DNA from: Palsa-504 sp050698735
GTDB taxonomy: Bacteria > Actinomycetota > Actinomycetes > Streptosporangiales > Streptosporangiaceae
Length of the DNA stretch: 19,521 bases
Reading direction: 5' to 3'
Assembly: GCA_050698735.1 (NCBI GenBank)
Contig: JBOHCG010000077.1
Span: forward strand, 1-19,521
Shown here: one piece after another, positions 6,965 to 14,550 of the stretch
Numbering within the stretch: position 1 is the first letter of the stretch
Layout of the letters: each line of letters opens with the position of its first letter
Program-made: the position numbers and the translations under genes
Notes under the pieces: generated by a model
Databases searched by the model: none
The model's input: the letters and a program-made list of their open reading frames with translations, nothing else
What the model was told of the DNA's origin: nothing

Positions 6965-8656
6965 ATGGCGAAGGAACTGCGCTTCGGCGCCGAGGCTCGC
7001 AGCCTGCTGCTGGCCGGTGTCGACCAGCTGGCCGAGGCCGTCAAGTCCACGCTCGGCCCCAAGGGCCGCAACGTCATCCTGGAGAAGATCACCGGCTCGC
7101 CCGTGGTCACCAACGACGGCGTGACAATCGCGCGGGAGATCCACCTCAAGGACCAGTTCGAGAACATGGGCGCGCAGCTGGTCAAGGAGGCGGCGATCAA
7201 GACCAACGACATCGTCGGCGACGGCACCACCACCGCCACGGTGCTCGCGCAGGCGATCGTCAGGGAAGGCATGCAGGCCATCGGCGACGGCGCCAACCCG
7301 GTGCTGGTCAAGCGGGGCATCGACCTGGCCGTCGGCCGGCTCGTCGAGTACCTGCAGGGGGTCGCGCACCCGATCACCACTGAGCAGGACTACCAGCGGG
7401 TGGCGGCGATCTCGGCGAACGATGATGACGCGGTCGGGGCCATCATTGCCAAGGCGCTGTACACGGTGGGCGACGGCGGCATCGTCACGGTCGAGGACGC
7501 GCCGCTGCCCGGGATGGCCGTCGACTTCGTCGAGGGCTTCGAGTTCGACAACGGGTACCTGTCGCCCTATATGGTCAACAGGCCCGCCAGCCTCGAGGCC
7601 ATCGTCGACGACCCGTACATCCTGCTGTGCAGCGAGAAGATCACCAAGGTCCAGCAGCTGATGCCGCTGCTCGACAAGATCATGCGGGCGCCGCGACCGC
7701 TGATCATCCTTGCCGAGAACGTCGAGGGCACGGCGCTTTCCATGCTGGTGCACAACCACGTGAACGGCATCTTCCAGTGCGTCGCGGTGCGCGCGCCCGG
7801 GTTCGGCGACCGCAGGCTGCACAAGCTCGAGGACATCGCGACGCTGACCGGCGGCGCCGTGTACAGCAAGCACTCCGGCTTCACGCTGGAGACGATGACC
7901 GCCGAGCAGCTCGGCCGGGCCCGCCAGGTGCGCGTGACGGCGGACCAGACCACGATCATCGGCGGTGACGGCACCGCGGAGGCGATCGCGTTCCGCCTCG
8001 ACCAGCTGCGGGCCGAGCTCGGGCGCGCCACCTTCGGGGCCGACGAGGACGTGCTGACCGAGCGGATCGGCGCGCTGTCAGGGAAGGTCGCGGTGATCAG
8101 GGTCGGCGCCCCGACTTCCGCGGAACTGAGAGAACTCCGGCACCGGGTCGAGGACGCGCTGTCCGCCACCCGGGCCGCCATGGCCGAGGGCATCGTGGCC
8201 GGCGGCGGCGCCGCGCTGCTGCATTCCATCGACGCGCTTGACGACCTGGAGGTCAAGGACGACTACGCGATCGGGGCCGGCATCGTCCGCCGCGCGCTGA
8301 GCGCGCCGGCCTACCTTATCGCCGCCAACGCCGGGTATCAGGCCGCCGACGTCGTGGCCCAGACTAGTGGCATGGGTGTTGACGAAGGTTTCGACGCGCT
8401 GGTCGGCCGGCATGGCAACATGATCGAGATGGGCATCATCGACCCGCTCCGCGTCGTCCGCTCGGCGCTGCAGAATGGCGCGTCGGTGGCGGGCCTGCTG
8501 CTCACGACCAACACGCTGGTCGCCGAGGAGCAGACGCCGTGGGGCGGCAGCCGGGCGCTGATGACCGAGTTCGGCTCGCTGGACGAGGGCCTGCACCAGC
8601 CGTCTCCCGACTCCAGCACGCCGCAGTCGCTGGGCCTCGGGCCCTCCGTGGGCTGA
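6965..8656 (+). CDS. GroEL-like chaperonin dedicated to the monooxygenase (MimG/PrmG type)
   Basis: This is an Hsp60-fold protein of 563 residues. The ATPase motif GDGTTT is at 85-90, LGPKGRNV near 30-37, and EGIVAGGGAALL in the equatorial domain. It differs from housekeeping GroEL. The C-terminus lacks the Gly-Met repeat tail and instead ends in a Ser/Pro/Gly-rich stretch. Apical-domain sequence is divergent, and there is no groES beside it. Chaperonin-like genes in mimABCD and prmABCD clusters are known to be needed for correct folding of the large hydroxylase subunit in mycobacterial systems. This gene's place at the end of the same-strand cluster fits that role. It has a good Shine-Dalgarno 45 bases after the dehydrogenase. 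No terminator was recognised in the following 112 bases. Confidence 0.93.
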   Translation: MAKELRFGAEARSLLLAGVDQLAEAVKSTLGPKGRNVILEKITGSPVVTNDGVTIAREIHLKDQFENMGAQLVKEAAIKTNDIVGDGTTTATVLAQAIVREGMQAIGDGANPVLVKRGIDLAVGRLVEYLQGVAHPITTEQDYQRVAAISANDDDAVGAIIAKALYTVGDGGIVTVEDAPLPGMAVDFVEGFEFDNGYLSPYMVNRPASLEAIVDDPYILLCSEKITKVQQLMPLLDKIMRAPRPLIILAENVEGTALSMLVHNHVNGIFQCVAVRAPGFGDRRLHKLEDIATLTGGAVYSKHSGFTLETMTAEQLGRARQVRVTADQTTIIGGDGTAEAIAFRLDQLRAELGRATFGADEDVLTERIGALSGKVAVIRVGAPTSAELRELRHRVEDALSATRAAMAEGIVAGGGAALLHSIDALDDLEVKDDYAIGAGIVRRALSAPAYLIAANAGYQAADVVAQTSGMGVDEGFDALVGRHGNMIEMGIIDPLRVVRSALQNGASVAGLLLTTNTLVAEEQTPWGGSRALMTEFGSLDEGLHQPSPDSSTPQSLGLGPSVG

Positions 8657-8768
8657 CCCTTTGGCCGATGCCCTCCCGCTCGCCCGGCAGGTGGTGACCG
8701 GGGACGACACGTCCACCGCGGAGGCCGTGTCAACCTGACGCGGGACGTCCGCTAGGACCGCGCGCCGG

Positions 8769-9914
8769 TCACAGACCGATCGCCACGGGAGTGCCGGGGA
8801 GATAGGCCACGGCCCGGCCGGGCACGCCGGTGGTGGCGCTGACCGGCAGGAGGGCCGTTTCCTGCCGTTCCCCGCTGCCGGTGCTCGCGGCGACCCACAG
8901 CGTCCCGCCGCCAGGCGTCAGCGCGAAGATGACGGACTGGCCGGTGAGACGCGCCTGGGTGACCGTGCCGGTCACGATACTGGCGATGTAGAGGGTGTCG
9001 GTGAGACCGCCGCGGGTGCGGGCGGACACGTAGACGTGCCGGGCGTCCGGCGAGAAGCCGAGTTCATCGACGGCGTTGCTGCTGCTGCCGGGCAGGGTGA
9101 TCGGCCGGCGCCACCGGTGGCTGGCCAGGTCCAGCAGGTTCACCACCGGAGCCGGGAAGGCGAGGTCCTGCTGAAGGTTGCCGACCGCGAGCAGCCCGGC
9201 GCCTGATGCCACGGCCAGCACGCACGGAGCGGCGACTTGCCAGCGCGGGGTCGGCGGGACCGCGACGCTGGGACCGGGGCGCCCGGCCGCGAGGTTGACC
9301 TGTGTCAGGTGACCGGCGAGCGGGAGCGAGACCCAGGCGGTGTCGTCGCCGGTGAACGCTATGCCGCAGGGTCCGTTGCCTACGCTGATGGCAGGGCCGG
9401 CCTTCTCGGTCCGCAGGTTGACGGGGGTGATGGTGGAGCCGTCAGGTCCCGGCAGGATAGCGATGCCGGTCCCGGCGTTCACCACGTAGGCGGTCGTGCC
9501 GTCTGGCGCGAGGGCGACCGACCAGGCCGCTGGTCCCACGCCGATCGGCCTGCCGACGGCACCGGTGGACAGCGACACCGGCGTGAGGGTGAATGGCGGT
9601 CCGGCCAGGACGTAGGCCCTGCCCACTCGCGGCGCCACGACTAGGCCGGCGGTCTGGCCCGGGATGCTCGCCGACCAAAGCCGGCGCCCGCCGGGCAGCG
9701 CCACGGCACCGAGGGTGTTCTCGTCTGGCCCCGACACGGTCAGGACGAAGGCGGTCGCGGGTGGCGTACCGGGCACCGGGCGAGGCCCGGGCGGCGGCGC
9801 CGCCCGGGCCATTCCACAGCCAGCCGCCAGCACGACTACGGCCAGCAGGATCAGCGCTGGCCCGGCACGACGCGTTCTGGCCGGCCCGCCGCCGACGTCC
9901 CGCACGGCCGGCAT
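8769..9914 (-). CDS. Secreted beta-propeller (YVTN/NHL-like) lipoprotein
   Basis: The protein has a short Arg-rich n-region, a hydrophobic core ALILLAVVVLAAGC and a lipobox LAAGC, indicating export and lipid anchoring. The mature part is built of repeated WD/YVTN-like blades, such as VALAPDGTTAYVVNAGTGIAIL, ELGFSPDARHVYVSARTRGG and FALTPGGGTLWVAAS. I chose the ATG at 9914 because it puts the lipobox cysteine at residue 33. A longer version from TTG at 9989 would add 25 residues with no better Shine-Dalgarno. The function is unknown. It is convergent with the chaperonin gene and upstream of nothing obviously related. Confidence 0.78.
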   Translation of the reverse strand: MPAVRDVGGGPARTRRAGPALILLAVVVLAAGCGMARAAPPPGPRPVPGTPPATAFVLTVSGPDENTLGAVALPGGRRLWSASIPGQTAGLVVAPRVGRAYVLAGPPFTLTPVSLSTGAVGRPIGVGPAAWSVALAPDGTTAYVVNAGTGIAILPGPDGSTITPVNLRTEKAGPAISVGNGPCGIAFTGDDTAWVSLPLAGHLTQVNLAAGRPGPSVAVPPTPRWQVAAPCVLAVASGAGLLAVGNLQQDLAFPAPVVNLLDLASHRWRRPITLPGSSSNAVDELGFSPDARHVYVSARTRGGLTDTLYIASIVTGTVTQARLTGQSVIFALTPGGGTLWVAASTGSGERQETALLPVSATTGVPGRAVAYLPGTPVAIGL

Positions 9915-10022
9915 ATGCGGCGCGGCCAGGTTGCGCACAGCTGACAGTCTACGTTCGGGCCGATCTGGCAGCCGATCAAGACGAAGCAACGATTCTCGCC
10001 GTACCGGGACCTGGCGGGCCGC

Positions 10023-10367
10023 TCAGCCGACGCTGGCGAAGAACTCCCGCAGATCCTCTACGACCAGGTCGGGGTCGGTGGTGTAGGCGAAGTGACCGCC
10101 CCGGTCGAACTCGGTGTAGCGGACGATGTTGTTGTTCCGCTCGGCGAAGGTCCTGATGGTCCGGAAGTCCTGGGGGAAGACCGCCAGCGCCGTCGGGACC
10201 TTGTTCGGCACGTCCCGGTAGCCGGCCCCGCTGCGGGCGTCCTCGTAGTAGTGGCGGGCGCTTGACACGCCGGTCCTGGTGAACCAGTAGATGCTCAGGT
10301 GGGTCAGGTACGTGTCCACGTCGAGGTAGTCGGCGTAGTCGCCCCAGCCCGTCCACAGCTCGGCGCT
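10023..10367 (-). pseudogene. Epoxide hydrolase, C-terminal fragment only
   Basis: About 112 residues match the C-terminal part of EPHX1-type epoxide hydrolases: a WTGWGD start, DTYLTHLSIYWFTRTGVSSARHYYE (lid/active-site Tyr region) and the catalytic His in GGHFAYTTDPD. The nucleophile Asp, the HGxP loop and the N-terminal domain are missing. The reading frame stays open upstream to 10487, but those residues are Arg/Pro-rich antisense of the neighbouring gene and carry no homology. The homology ends near 10362, exactly where a WYL regulator fragment begins on the other strand. It is a non-functional remnant. Confidence 0.75.
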
Positions 10368-10690
10368 TCGCGCCCCGCGAGTTCCCCGGCGACGTCGCGG
10401 CGTACGTGGCCCGCGGGGTGTCCGCGGCGGGCTACCGGTTCCAGGCCCGGATCGTCGTGCACGCTCCCGCCGAGGTGGTCGCCGCACGCATCAACCCGGC
10501 GATCGGCGTTGTGGAGGCTCTCGACGAGAACAGCTGCGTTCTGGCGACGGGAGCAGACAGTGTGGAGACCGTTGCAGTGTACGCCGGGCTGCTCGACGTC
10601 GACTTCACCGTCAGCGAGCCGCCGGAACTGGTCGAGCGGCTGCGGATGCTGGCCGACAGGTACCAGCGCGCGTCCGGCGCCGACGCGGCG
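10361..10690 (+). pseudogene. WYL-domain transcriptional regulator, C-terminal fragment
   Basis: The frame reads RRFAPREFPGDVAAYVARG, then a stretch to about residue 105 ending FTVSEPPELVERLRMLADRYQRA. This is the C-terminal end of YafY/DeoR-type WYL regulators, including the usual arginine-rich ligand-site tail and the final winged C-terminal extension. The N-terminal HTH and most of the WYL domain are absent. A GTG at 10406 could serve as a start but would give a headless protein. After residue ~105 the frame does not stop but passes a G7 run (10702-10708) and runs on to 10954 across the next gene, so the original stop also appears lost. Confidence 0.7.
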
Positions 10691-10751
10691 CCGACGGGGC
10701 CGGGGGGGTTACCCAGTGCCGGCACGGGCTATATCTCGACGGGAGGTGCGG

Positions 10752-11036
10752 ATGATGCCGGGCAAGCCGGTAGCGGCCCGTGGCAAGCGGTTCTCCCCGG
10801 CGGAGCTGGAAGCCGCTCGGCGGGTGCGCCTCGCCGACGTGATCGCCGACGACCTGGTGGTGCCGTTCTGCGGTGCCAACCCCGGGCTTTCCTCCGCCGC
10901 GGCCCGCGCGCCGTTCGCGACGCCGAGCGATCGCTGGTGGCCGGCGCTGTATGAGTCCGGGTTCACGCCTCGCCGCCTGGCCCCGCGCGAAGCGCACGAG
11001 CTGCTGGCCCTGGCGAAACGGGCGAACCGGGCGTGA
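10752..11036 (+). pseudogene. G/U mismatch-specific uracil-DNA glycosylase (Mug family), N-terminal fragment
   Basis: It encodes 94 residues beginning with the Mug pattern: FSPAELEAARRVRLADVIA, then GANPGLSSAA (active-site GxNPG-type motif, residues 41-50) and RWWPALYESGFTPRRL. Homologues are about twice as long and go on to GITN and a C-terminal NPSGLN DNA-intercalation motif. Here the frame stops directly after LLALAKRANRA and no NPSGLN-like sequence follows. The start has a good Shine-Dalgarno (gggaggtg, 10741-10748). It could be a translated but inactive relic. The following 130 bases contain no further Mug sequence in any frame that I could see. Confidence 0.7.
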
Positions 11037-11167
11037 CGGGCTGGCGGGAGACGGTGAGGTACCGGCCCGTGCCCGGCGGAGGTCCCCATAAACATGCTGC
11101 CACCGGGGCGATCCGCAAGCCGGCCGGCCCCTAGGATCGTGTCAACGACGGACCCGGGAGGGGCAGC

Positions 11168-11974
11168 ATGCCTACGGTGCAAGCGAACGGAATCGACGTC
11201 TACTACGAGGTGCAGGGCGAGGGCGAGCCGATGGTGCTCATCCCGTACCTGGCGGCGGACCAGGCGTGCTACGCCTTCCAGGTGGCCGACTACGCCAAGC
11301 ACTTCACCTGTTATTCCGTCGACCTGCGCGGTGCCGGGCTTTCCTCCAAGCCGGAGGGGGAGTACACGACCGAACTGCTGGCCGACGACGTGGCGGCGTT
11401 CATGGACGCGGCGGGAATCGGCCAGGCGCACGTGTTCGGGGTGTCGCTGGGCGGGGCTACCGGGATGTGGCTGGCAGGCAAGTACCCGGAGCGGGTCAAG
11501 ACGCTGTCGCTGCACAGCTCCTGGGACGCCACCGACCCGTACCTGCGGGCCGTGGTGAACAGCTGGCGGGTGATGGCGGAGGGGCTCGGCAGCGTGACCG
11601 AGATGGTCATCCAGGGGATCTTCCCTTACTGCTTTACCCCGGAGCTTTACGCGGCCAAGCCGGAGTACATCGATTCGCTCGCCGATTTCGTCCGCAGCCG
11701 ACCGATGCCGCCGGTGGACGCCTTGATGCGGCAGTCCGGCGCCGTGCTCGCGCACGACGCCCGTGGCGTGCTGTCTTCGATCGCGGCGCCCACGCTGATC
11801 ACGTTCGGGCGGCACGACGCTGCCTGCTCGCCGCGGTTCGCCGGGCCGCTGACCGATGGCATCGCGAATTCCGAGGTGCTCGTGTTCGAGGACTGCGCGC
11901 ACGCGGCGATCTACGAGGACGTTGCGGGCTTCAACGCCCAGACCATGGAATTCCTGCAGCGCCACTCGGGCTGA
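11168..11974 (+). CDS. Alpha/beta-hydrolase family protein
   Basis: It is an intact 268-residue hydrolase fold. The nucleophile elbow is GVSLGG (Ser93). The acid is probably Asp217 in ITFGRHDAAC, and the base His245 in EDCAHAAIYED. The usual HGxP oxyanion loop is replaced by IPYLAADQ (25-32), as in some esterase/lactonase-like and peroxidase-like members, so the reaction cannot be named. The start is supported by gggaggggc just upstream. It is followed after 24 bases by the PCD/VOC gene and may be co-transcribed with it. Confidence 0.88.
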   Translation: MPTVQANGIDVYYEVQGEGEPMVLIPYLAADQACYAFQVADYAKHFTCYSVDLRGAGLSSKPEGEYTTELLADDVAAFMDAAGIGQAHVFGVSLGGATGMWLAGKYPERVKTLSLHSSWDATDPYLRAVVNSWRVMAEGLGSVTEMVIQGIFPYCFTPELYAAKPEYIDSLADFVRSRPMPPVDALMRQSGAVLAHDARGVLSSIAAPTLITFGRHDAACSPRFAGPLTDGIANSEVLVFEDCAHAAIYEDVAGFNAQTMEFLQRHSG

Positions 11975-11998
11975 TACCGCCGGGGCCGGTAGGGCACG

Positions 11999-13225
11999 AT
12001 GGGGGGCATGGGTGACTCTTCTACCAAACTGAGCCGGGGCGAGGCCTCGGAGGCGGTTAGCGGTCTGGGGTGGCGGCTCGTCCTGGGCGAGTTCAGGACG
12101 GAGGTGCTGACCGGATCGCTGCCGCTGGCGGCGGACGTGGCCGCGCGGGTGGCGGCGGTGCCCGGGGCCGACGGGCACCTGCGGATGGACGTGCGCGCGG
12201 ACCGGGTGATCGTCTCGGTGCAGACGACGGAGATCGGCTGGGTGACGCCGCACGACGTGGAGCTGGCACGGATGATCTCGGCGGCGGTGCAGGGCGACTT
12301 CCGGCGGGATACGGGGTCTGGTTCCACGCCGCGGGCCGTGCAGGCGCTCGAGATCGGGATCGACGCGATGGACATCCCGGCGATCAGGCCGTTCTGGAAG
12401 GCGGTGCTCGGCTACGGCGACGAGCCGGGGCGTTCGGGGCCTGCCCGCGGGCTCACCGACCCGCTCGGCGAGGGCCCCGCGGTCTGGTTCCAGCAGATGG
12501 ACGCGCCCCGGCCGCAGCGCAACCGGATCCACTTCGACGTGAACGTGCCGCACGACGAGGCGCACGAGCGGATCGCGGCCGCGATCGCCGCTGGCGGCAA
12601 GCTTGTCTACGACGCGGAGGCACCCGCGTTCTGGGTGCTCGCCGACCCCGAGGGCAACGAGGCGTGCATCTGCACCTGGCAGGGCCGAGACTTAGGCCTG
12701 GGCTATGCCGAGCTACGAGGAGCTGGAGGCGGAGGCGCTGGCGGCGCCGTTTTCCGGTTGGGACTTCTCCTGGCTGGCCGGCCGGTCGAGCACCGAGCCA
12801 CTGCCGTGGAGCTACCGGCGGGAGGTGGCGCGCTACTCGGGCTCGGCGGCGACCATGCTGGACATGGGGACCGGCGGCGGCGAGGTGCTGTCGCGGTTGT
12901 TGTCACGCCCGGGGCGGCGCCCGGCCAGGACGGTGGCGATCGAGGCCTGGCCGCCGAACGTGCCTGTGGCGGCTGCCCGGCTGCGCCCGCTCGGCATCCC
13001 CGTGGTGCAGAACGAGGACCCGCCGGACAACACCTCGCCGGACGGCTCGGGTGGCCGGCTGCCGTTCAGGGACGGGGCGTTCGATCTGGTCATCAACCGG
13101 CACGAGGCGTTCCGGGCCGCGGAGGTGAGCCGGGTGCTGGCGCCGGGCGGTGCGTTCGTCACCCAGCAGGTGGATTTCAGCAGCTACGAGGGGTTGTACC
13201 GGCTGCTGGGCCTTGCCGTTCCTGA
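11999..13225 (+). CDS. PCD-like/VOC (glyoxalase-like) fusion protein, apparent stop-loss read-through
   Basis: Residues ~10-100 resemble a pterin-4a-carbinolamine dehydratase domain. They keep TPHDVELARMIS but only one His where the catalytic HHP motif is expected, so activity is doubtful. Residues ~115-231 are a glyoxalase-like VOC domain (LEIGIDAMDIPAIRPFWKAVLGY, IHFDVNVP, FWVLADPEGNEACICTW). Proteins of this design normally end just after CTWQGRD. Here the matching TAG (12693-12695) is in the next frame, so the written frame runs on for 177 residues of Gly/Ala/Arg-rich sequence antiparallel to no known domain and in the shadow of the methyltransferase gene. The conserved part is 11999-12691. 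A single-base indel near 12690 or a sequencing error would explain it. An alternative ATG is at 12008. Confidence 0.7.
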   Translation: MGGMGDSSTKLSRGEASEAVSGLGWRLVLGEFRTEVLTGSLPLAADVAARVAAVPGADGHLRMDVRADRVIVSVQTTEIGWVTPHDVELARMISAAVQGDFRRDTGSGSTPRAVQALEIGIDAMDIPAIRPFWKAVLGYGDEPGRSGPARGLTDPLGEGPAVWFQQMDAPRPQRNRIHFDVNVPHDEAHERIAAAIAAGGKLVYDAEAPAFWVLADPEGNEACICTWQGRDLGLGYAELRGAGGGGAGGAVFRLGLLLAGRPVEHRATAVELPAGGGALLGLGGDHAGHGDRRRRGAVAVVVTPGAAPGQDGGDRGLAAERACGGCPAAPARHPRGAERGPAGQHLAGRLGWPAAVQGRGVRSGHQPARGVPGRGGEPGAGAGRCVRHPAGGFQQLRGVVPAAGPCRS

Positions 13226-13502
13226 GCAGCGGGACAGCTGGCTGCCGACAGCCCGGCGGCAGGTTGCCGACGCGGGGCTCCGGGTGGTCACCGCGATCGG
13301 CGGCGAGGAGATCCAGCGCTTCAACGACGTGGCGGCGGTGATCTACTACCTGCGCGTGGTCAGCTGGGCGATCCCCGGGTACTCGCTTCCGGCGCACCGG
13401 GAGAGGCTGCGGGCGGCCTGGGCGGACCGGGACCGCTGGCCGGTTACCAACCTGCAGCGCCGGTTCCTGCTGGTGGCCGAGCGGCACGGGGCGTTACGGT
13501 AA
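12705..13502 (+). CDS. SAM-dependent class I methyltransferase
   Basis: It has 265 residues. Motif I is MLDMGTGGGEVL (51-62), a standard SAM-binding loop. Post-motif and catalytic-region signals are GAFDLVINRHEAF (124-136) and EVSRVLAPGGAFVTQQV (140-156), as in methyltransferase-11/25 families. The substrate is unknown. The ATG overlaps the extended frame of the upstream VOC gene and lies 11 bases after the TAG that would end that gene if not frameshifted. It lacks an obvious Shine-Dalgarno, so translation may depend on the upstream gene. Codon use is typical for the window. Confidence 0.85.
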   Translation: MPSYEELEAEALAAPFSGWDFSWLAGRSSTEPLPWSYRREVARYSGSAATMLDMGTGGGEVLSRLLSRPGRRPARTVAIEAWPPNVPVAAARLRPLGIPVVQNEDPPDNTSPDGSGGRLPFRDGAFDLVINRHEAFRAAEVSRVLAPGGAFVTQQVDFSSYEGLYRLLGLAVPEQRDSWLPTARRQVADAGLRVVTAIGGEEIQRFNDVAAVIYYLRVVSWAIPGYSLPAHRERLRAAWADRDRWPVTNLQRRFLLVAERHGALR

Positions 13503-13779
13503 GCCACGGCTCCCCACACCCCGCCGGGAGCACGGGCGGACCGGGCTCGTGGCACACGCGGCCCATAAGAACGCGGCCGGCGGCGCTTCGACACGATGGG
13601 GAGAGGGGGTCGGGCACATGGGACCCCTTCGAATTGGCAGGGAAGGGATACCTGGGGCACACGGGACGTCTTTGACTCGGGCCGACCGGGGACTCGCACG
13701 GGGTGGGGAGGGGAACCACCGCTCGTTCGGGATATAAGGAGACGTTCGGGAGGGCGGCTGGGGCGGCGGGATCCGGGGG
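13503..13779. other. Gene-free, G-rich spacer between convergent genes
   Basis: No credible coding sequence lies here; short frames of 60-90 residues lack homology. The + strand is G-rich and contains a weak stem ggggtc/gacccc (13606-13611, 13622-13627) with a 10-base loop. The region separates the methyltransferase (+) from the convergent ParA gene (-), so it would be expected to hold terminators, but no clear T-tract hairpin was found. Confidence 0.5.
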
Positions 13780-14550
13780 CTACGGGGCGGGGGTCGGGCG
13801 GAGTTCGGACCAGAGGGACTGGTAGGCGCTGGCGGCTTGGCTGCGGGGGGCGAAGGCGGTGATGGGGGCGCGCTCGATGGACATGCGCTCGATCAGGGAG
13901 AGGGCGGGGATCGCGGTCTGGGCCACGTTGGGGCGCTGCGCCCACAGGTCGGTGGTGATCTCCCTGTGCAGGCGCTTGCGGCGGTCGACCATCGAGAAGA
14001 AGGCGCGGACCTGGGGACGGCGGCCGCTGAAGCCGGCCACGAATTCGGTCAGCTGATCGAGGGTGCGCACGGACAGGGTGGTCGGGATCAGCGGGACCAC
14101 GAGCATGTCGGTGGCGTGCAATACGTTCTCAGAGACCAGCGAGATGCTCGGCGGGCAGTCGAGGAAGACCGTGTCGTATTCGGCGGCCAGCGGCTGGAGC
14201 AGGTGCGCGATCCGGTGGGTCGGTTCCCCGTGTTTTGGATCGGGGTGGGTGCCCTTCCTGCCGAGGAGGAGGTCCATGTTGCGGTAGGTGAAATCGGCCG
14301 GGAGCAGGTCTAGGCAGTCGAAGTCGGTGCCCTTGATGGCGCCGGCCAAGGTCTTCGTGCCGCGGATGAGCGCCTGGCCGCCGCCCTTGACCCTGGGCTT
14401 GATCCGGAACAGGAAGCTGGCCGCGCCCTGCGGGTCGAGGTCCCACAACAGGGTGCGATCGCCGTCGGCGGCGGACAGGTGGGCCAGGTTGACCGCGGCG
14501 GTGGTCTTGCCGACGCCGCCCTTGATGTTGTAGGTGGCGTAGATCTTCAC
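13780..14550 (-). CDS. ParA/MinD-family ATPase coupled to the CHAD protein
   Basis: It is a 256-residue ParA-type P-loop ATPase with the deviant Walker A KGGVGKTT (10-17), DLDPQG (37-42) and Walker B YDTVFLDCPPS (about 125-135). It lacks the N-terminal HTH of plasmid P1-type ParA, as in Soj-like and McdA-like proteins. Such ATPases form dynamic gradients on the nucleoid to place chromosomes, plasmids or protein assemblies. There is no parB and no visible parS nearby. The GTG start lies within a GTGA overlap with the upstream CHAD gene (14547-14550), with ggggaga six bases before it. The tight coupling implies that the CHAD protein is its partner or cargo adaptor, which is inference. Confidence 0.9.
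   Translation of the reverse strand: MKIYATYNIKGGVGKTTAAVNLAHLSAADGDRTLLWDLDPQGAASFLFRIKPRVKGGGQALIRGTKTLAGAIKGTDFDCLDLLPADFTYRNMDLLLGRKGTHPDPKHGEPTHRIAHLLQPLAAEYDTVFLDCPPSISLVSENVLHATDMLVVPLIPTTLSVRTLDQLTEFVAGFSGRRPQVRAFFSMVDRRKRLHREITTDLWAQRPNVAQTAIPALSLIERMSIERAPITAFAPRSQAASAYQSLWSELRPTPAP

Noticed and set aside
5600..7873. 757-residue open frame on the - strand across the DUF59, dehydrogenase and chaperonin genes
   Set aside because: It lies antisense to three recognisable proteins, is rich in Arg/Val/Asp/His, has no domain match, and reflects the lack of stop codons in GC-rich DNA.
8766..8778. Perfect small hairpin cggtc-aca-gaccg near the end of the lipoprotein gene as a terminator
   Set aside because: The stem is only five pairs, has no T-tract and overlaps the stop region of the - strand gene, so it is likely chance.
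10709..12565. 618-residue open frame on the - strand over the Mug, hydrolase and VOC genes
   Set aside because: Antisense, Arg/His/Pro-rich and without motifs, while the + strand frames show conserved domains.
13503..13779. parS-like site for the nearby ParA
   Set aside because: No tgtttcacgtgaaaca-type palindrome was seen here or elsewhere in the window, and no parB accompanies the gene.
13549..13862. Short + strand frames (62 and 88 residues) in the G-rich spacer
   Set aside because: No homology, no convincing Shine-Dalgarno and strongly biased Gly/Arg composition; the second runs into the antisense of the ParA gene.
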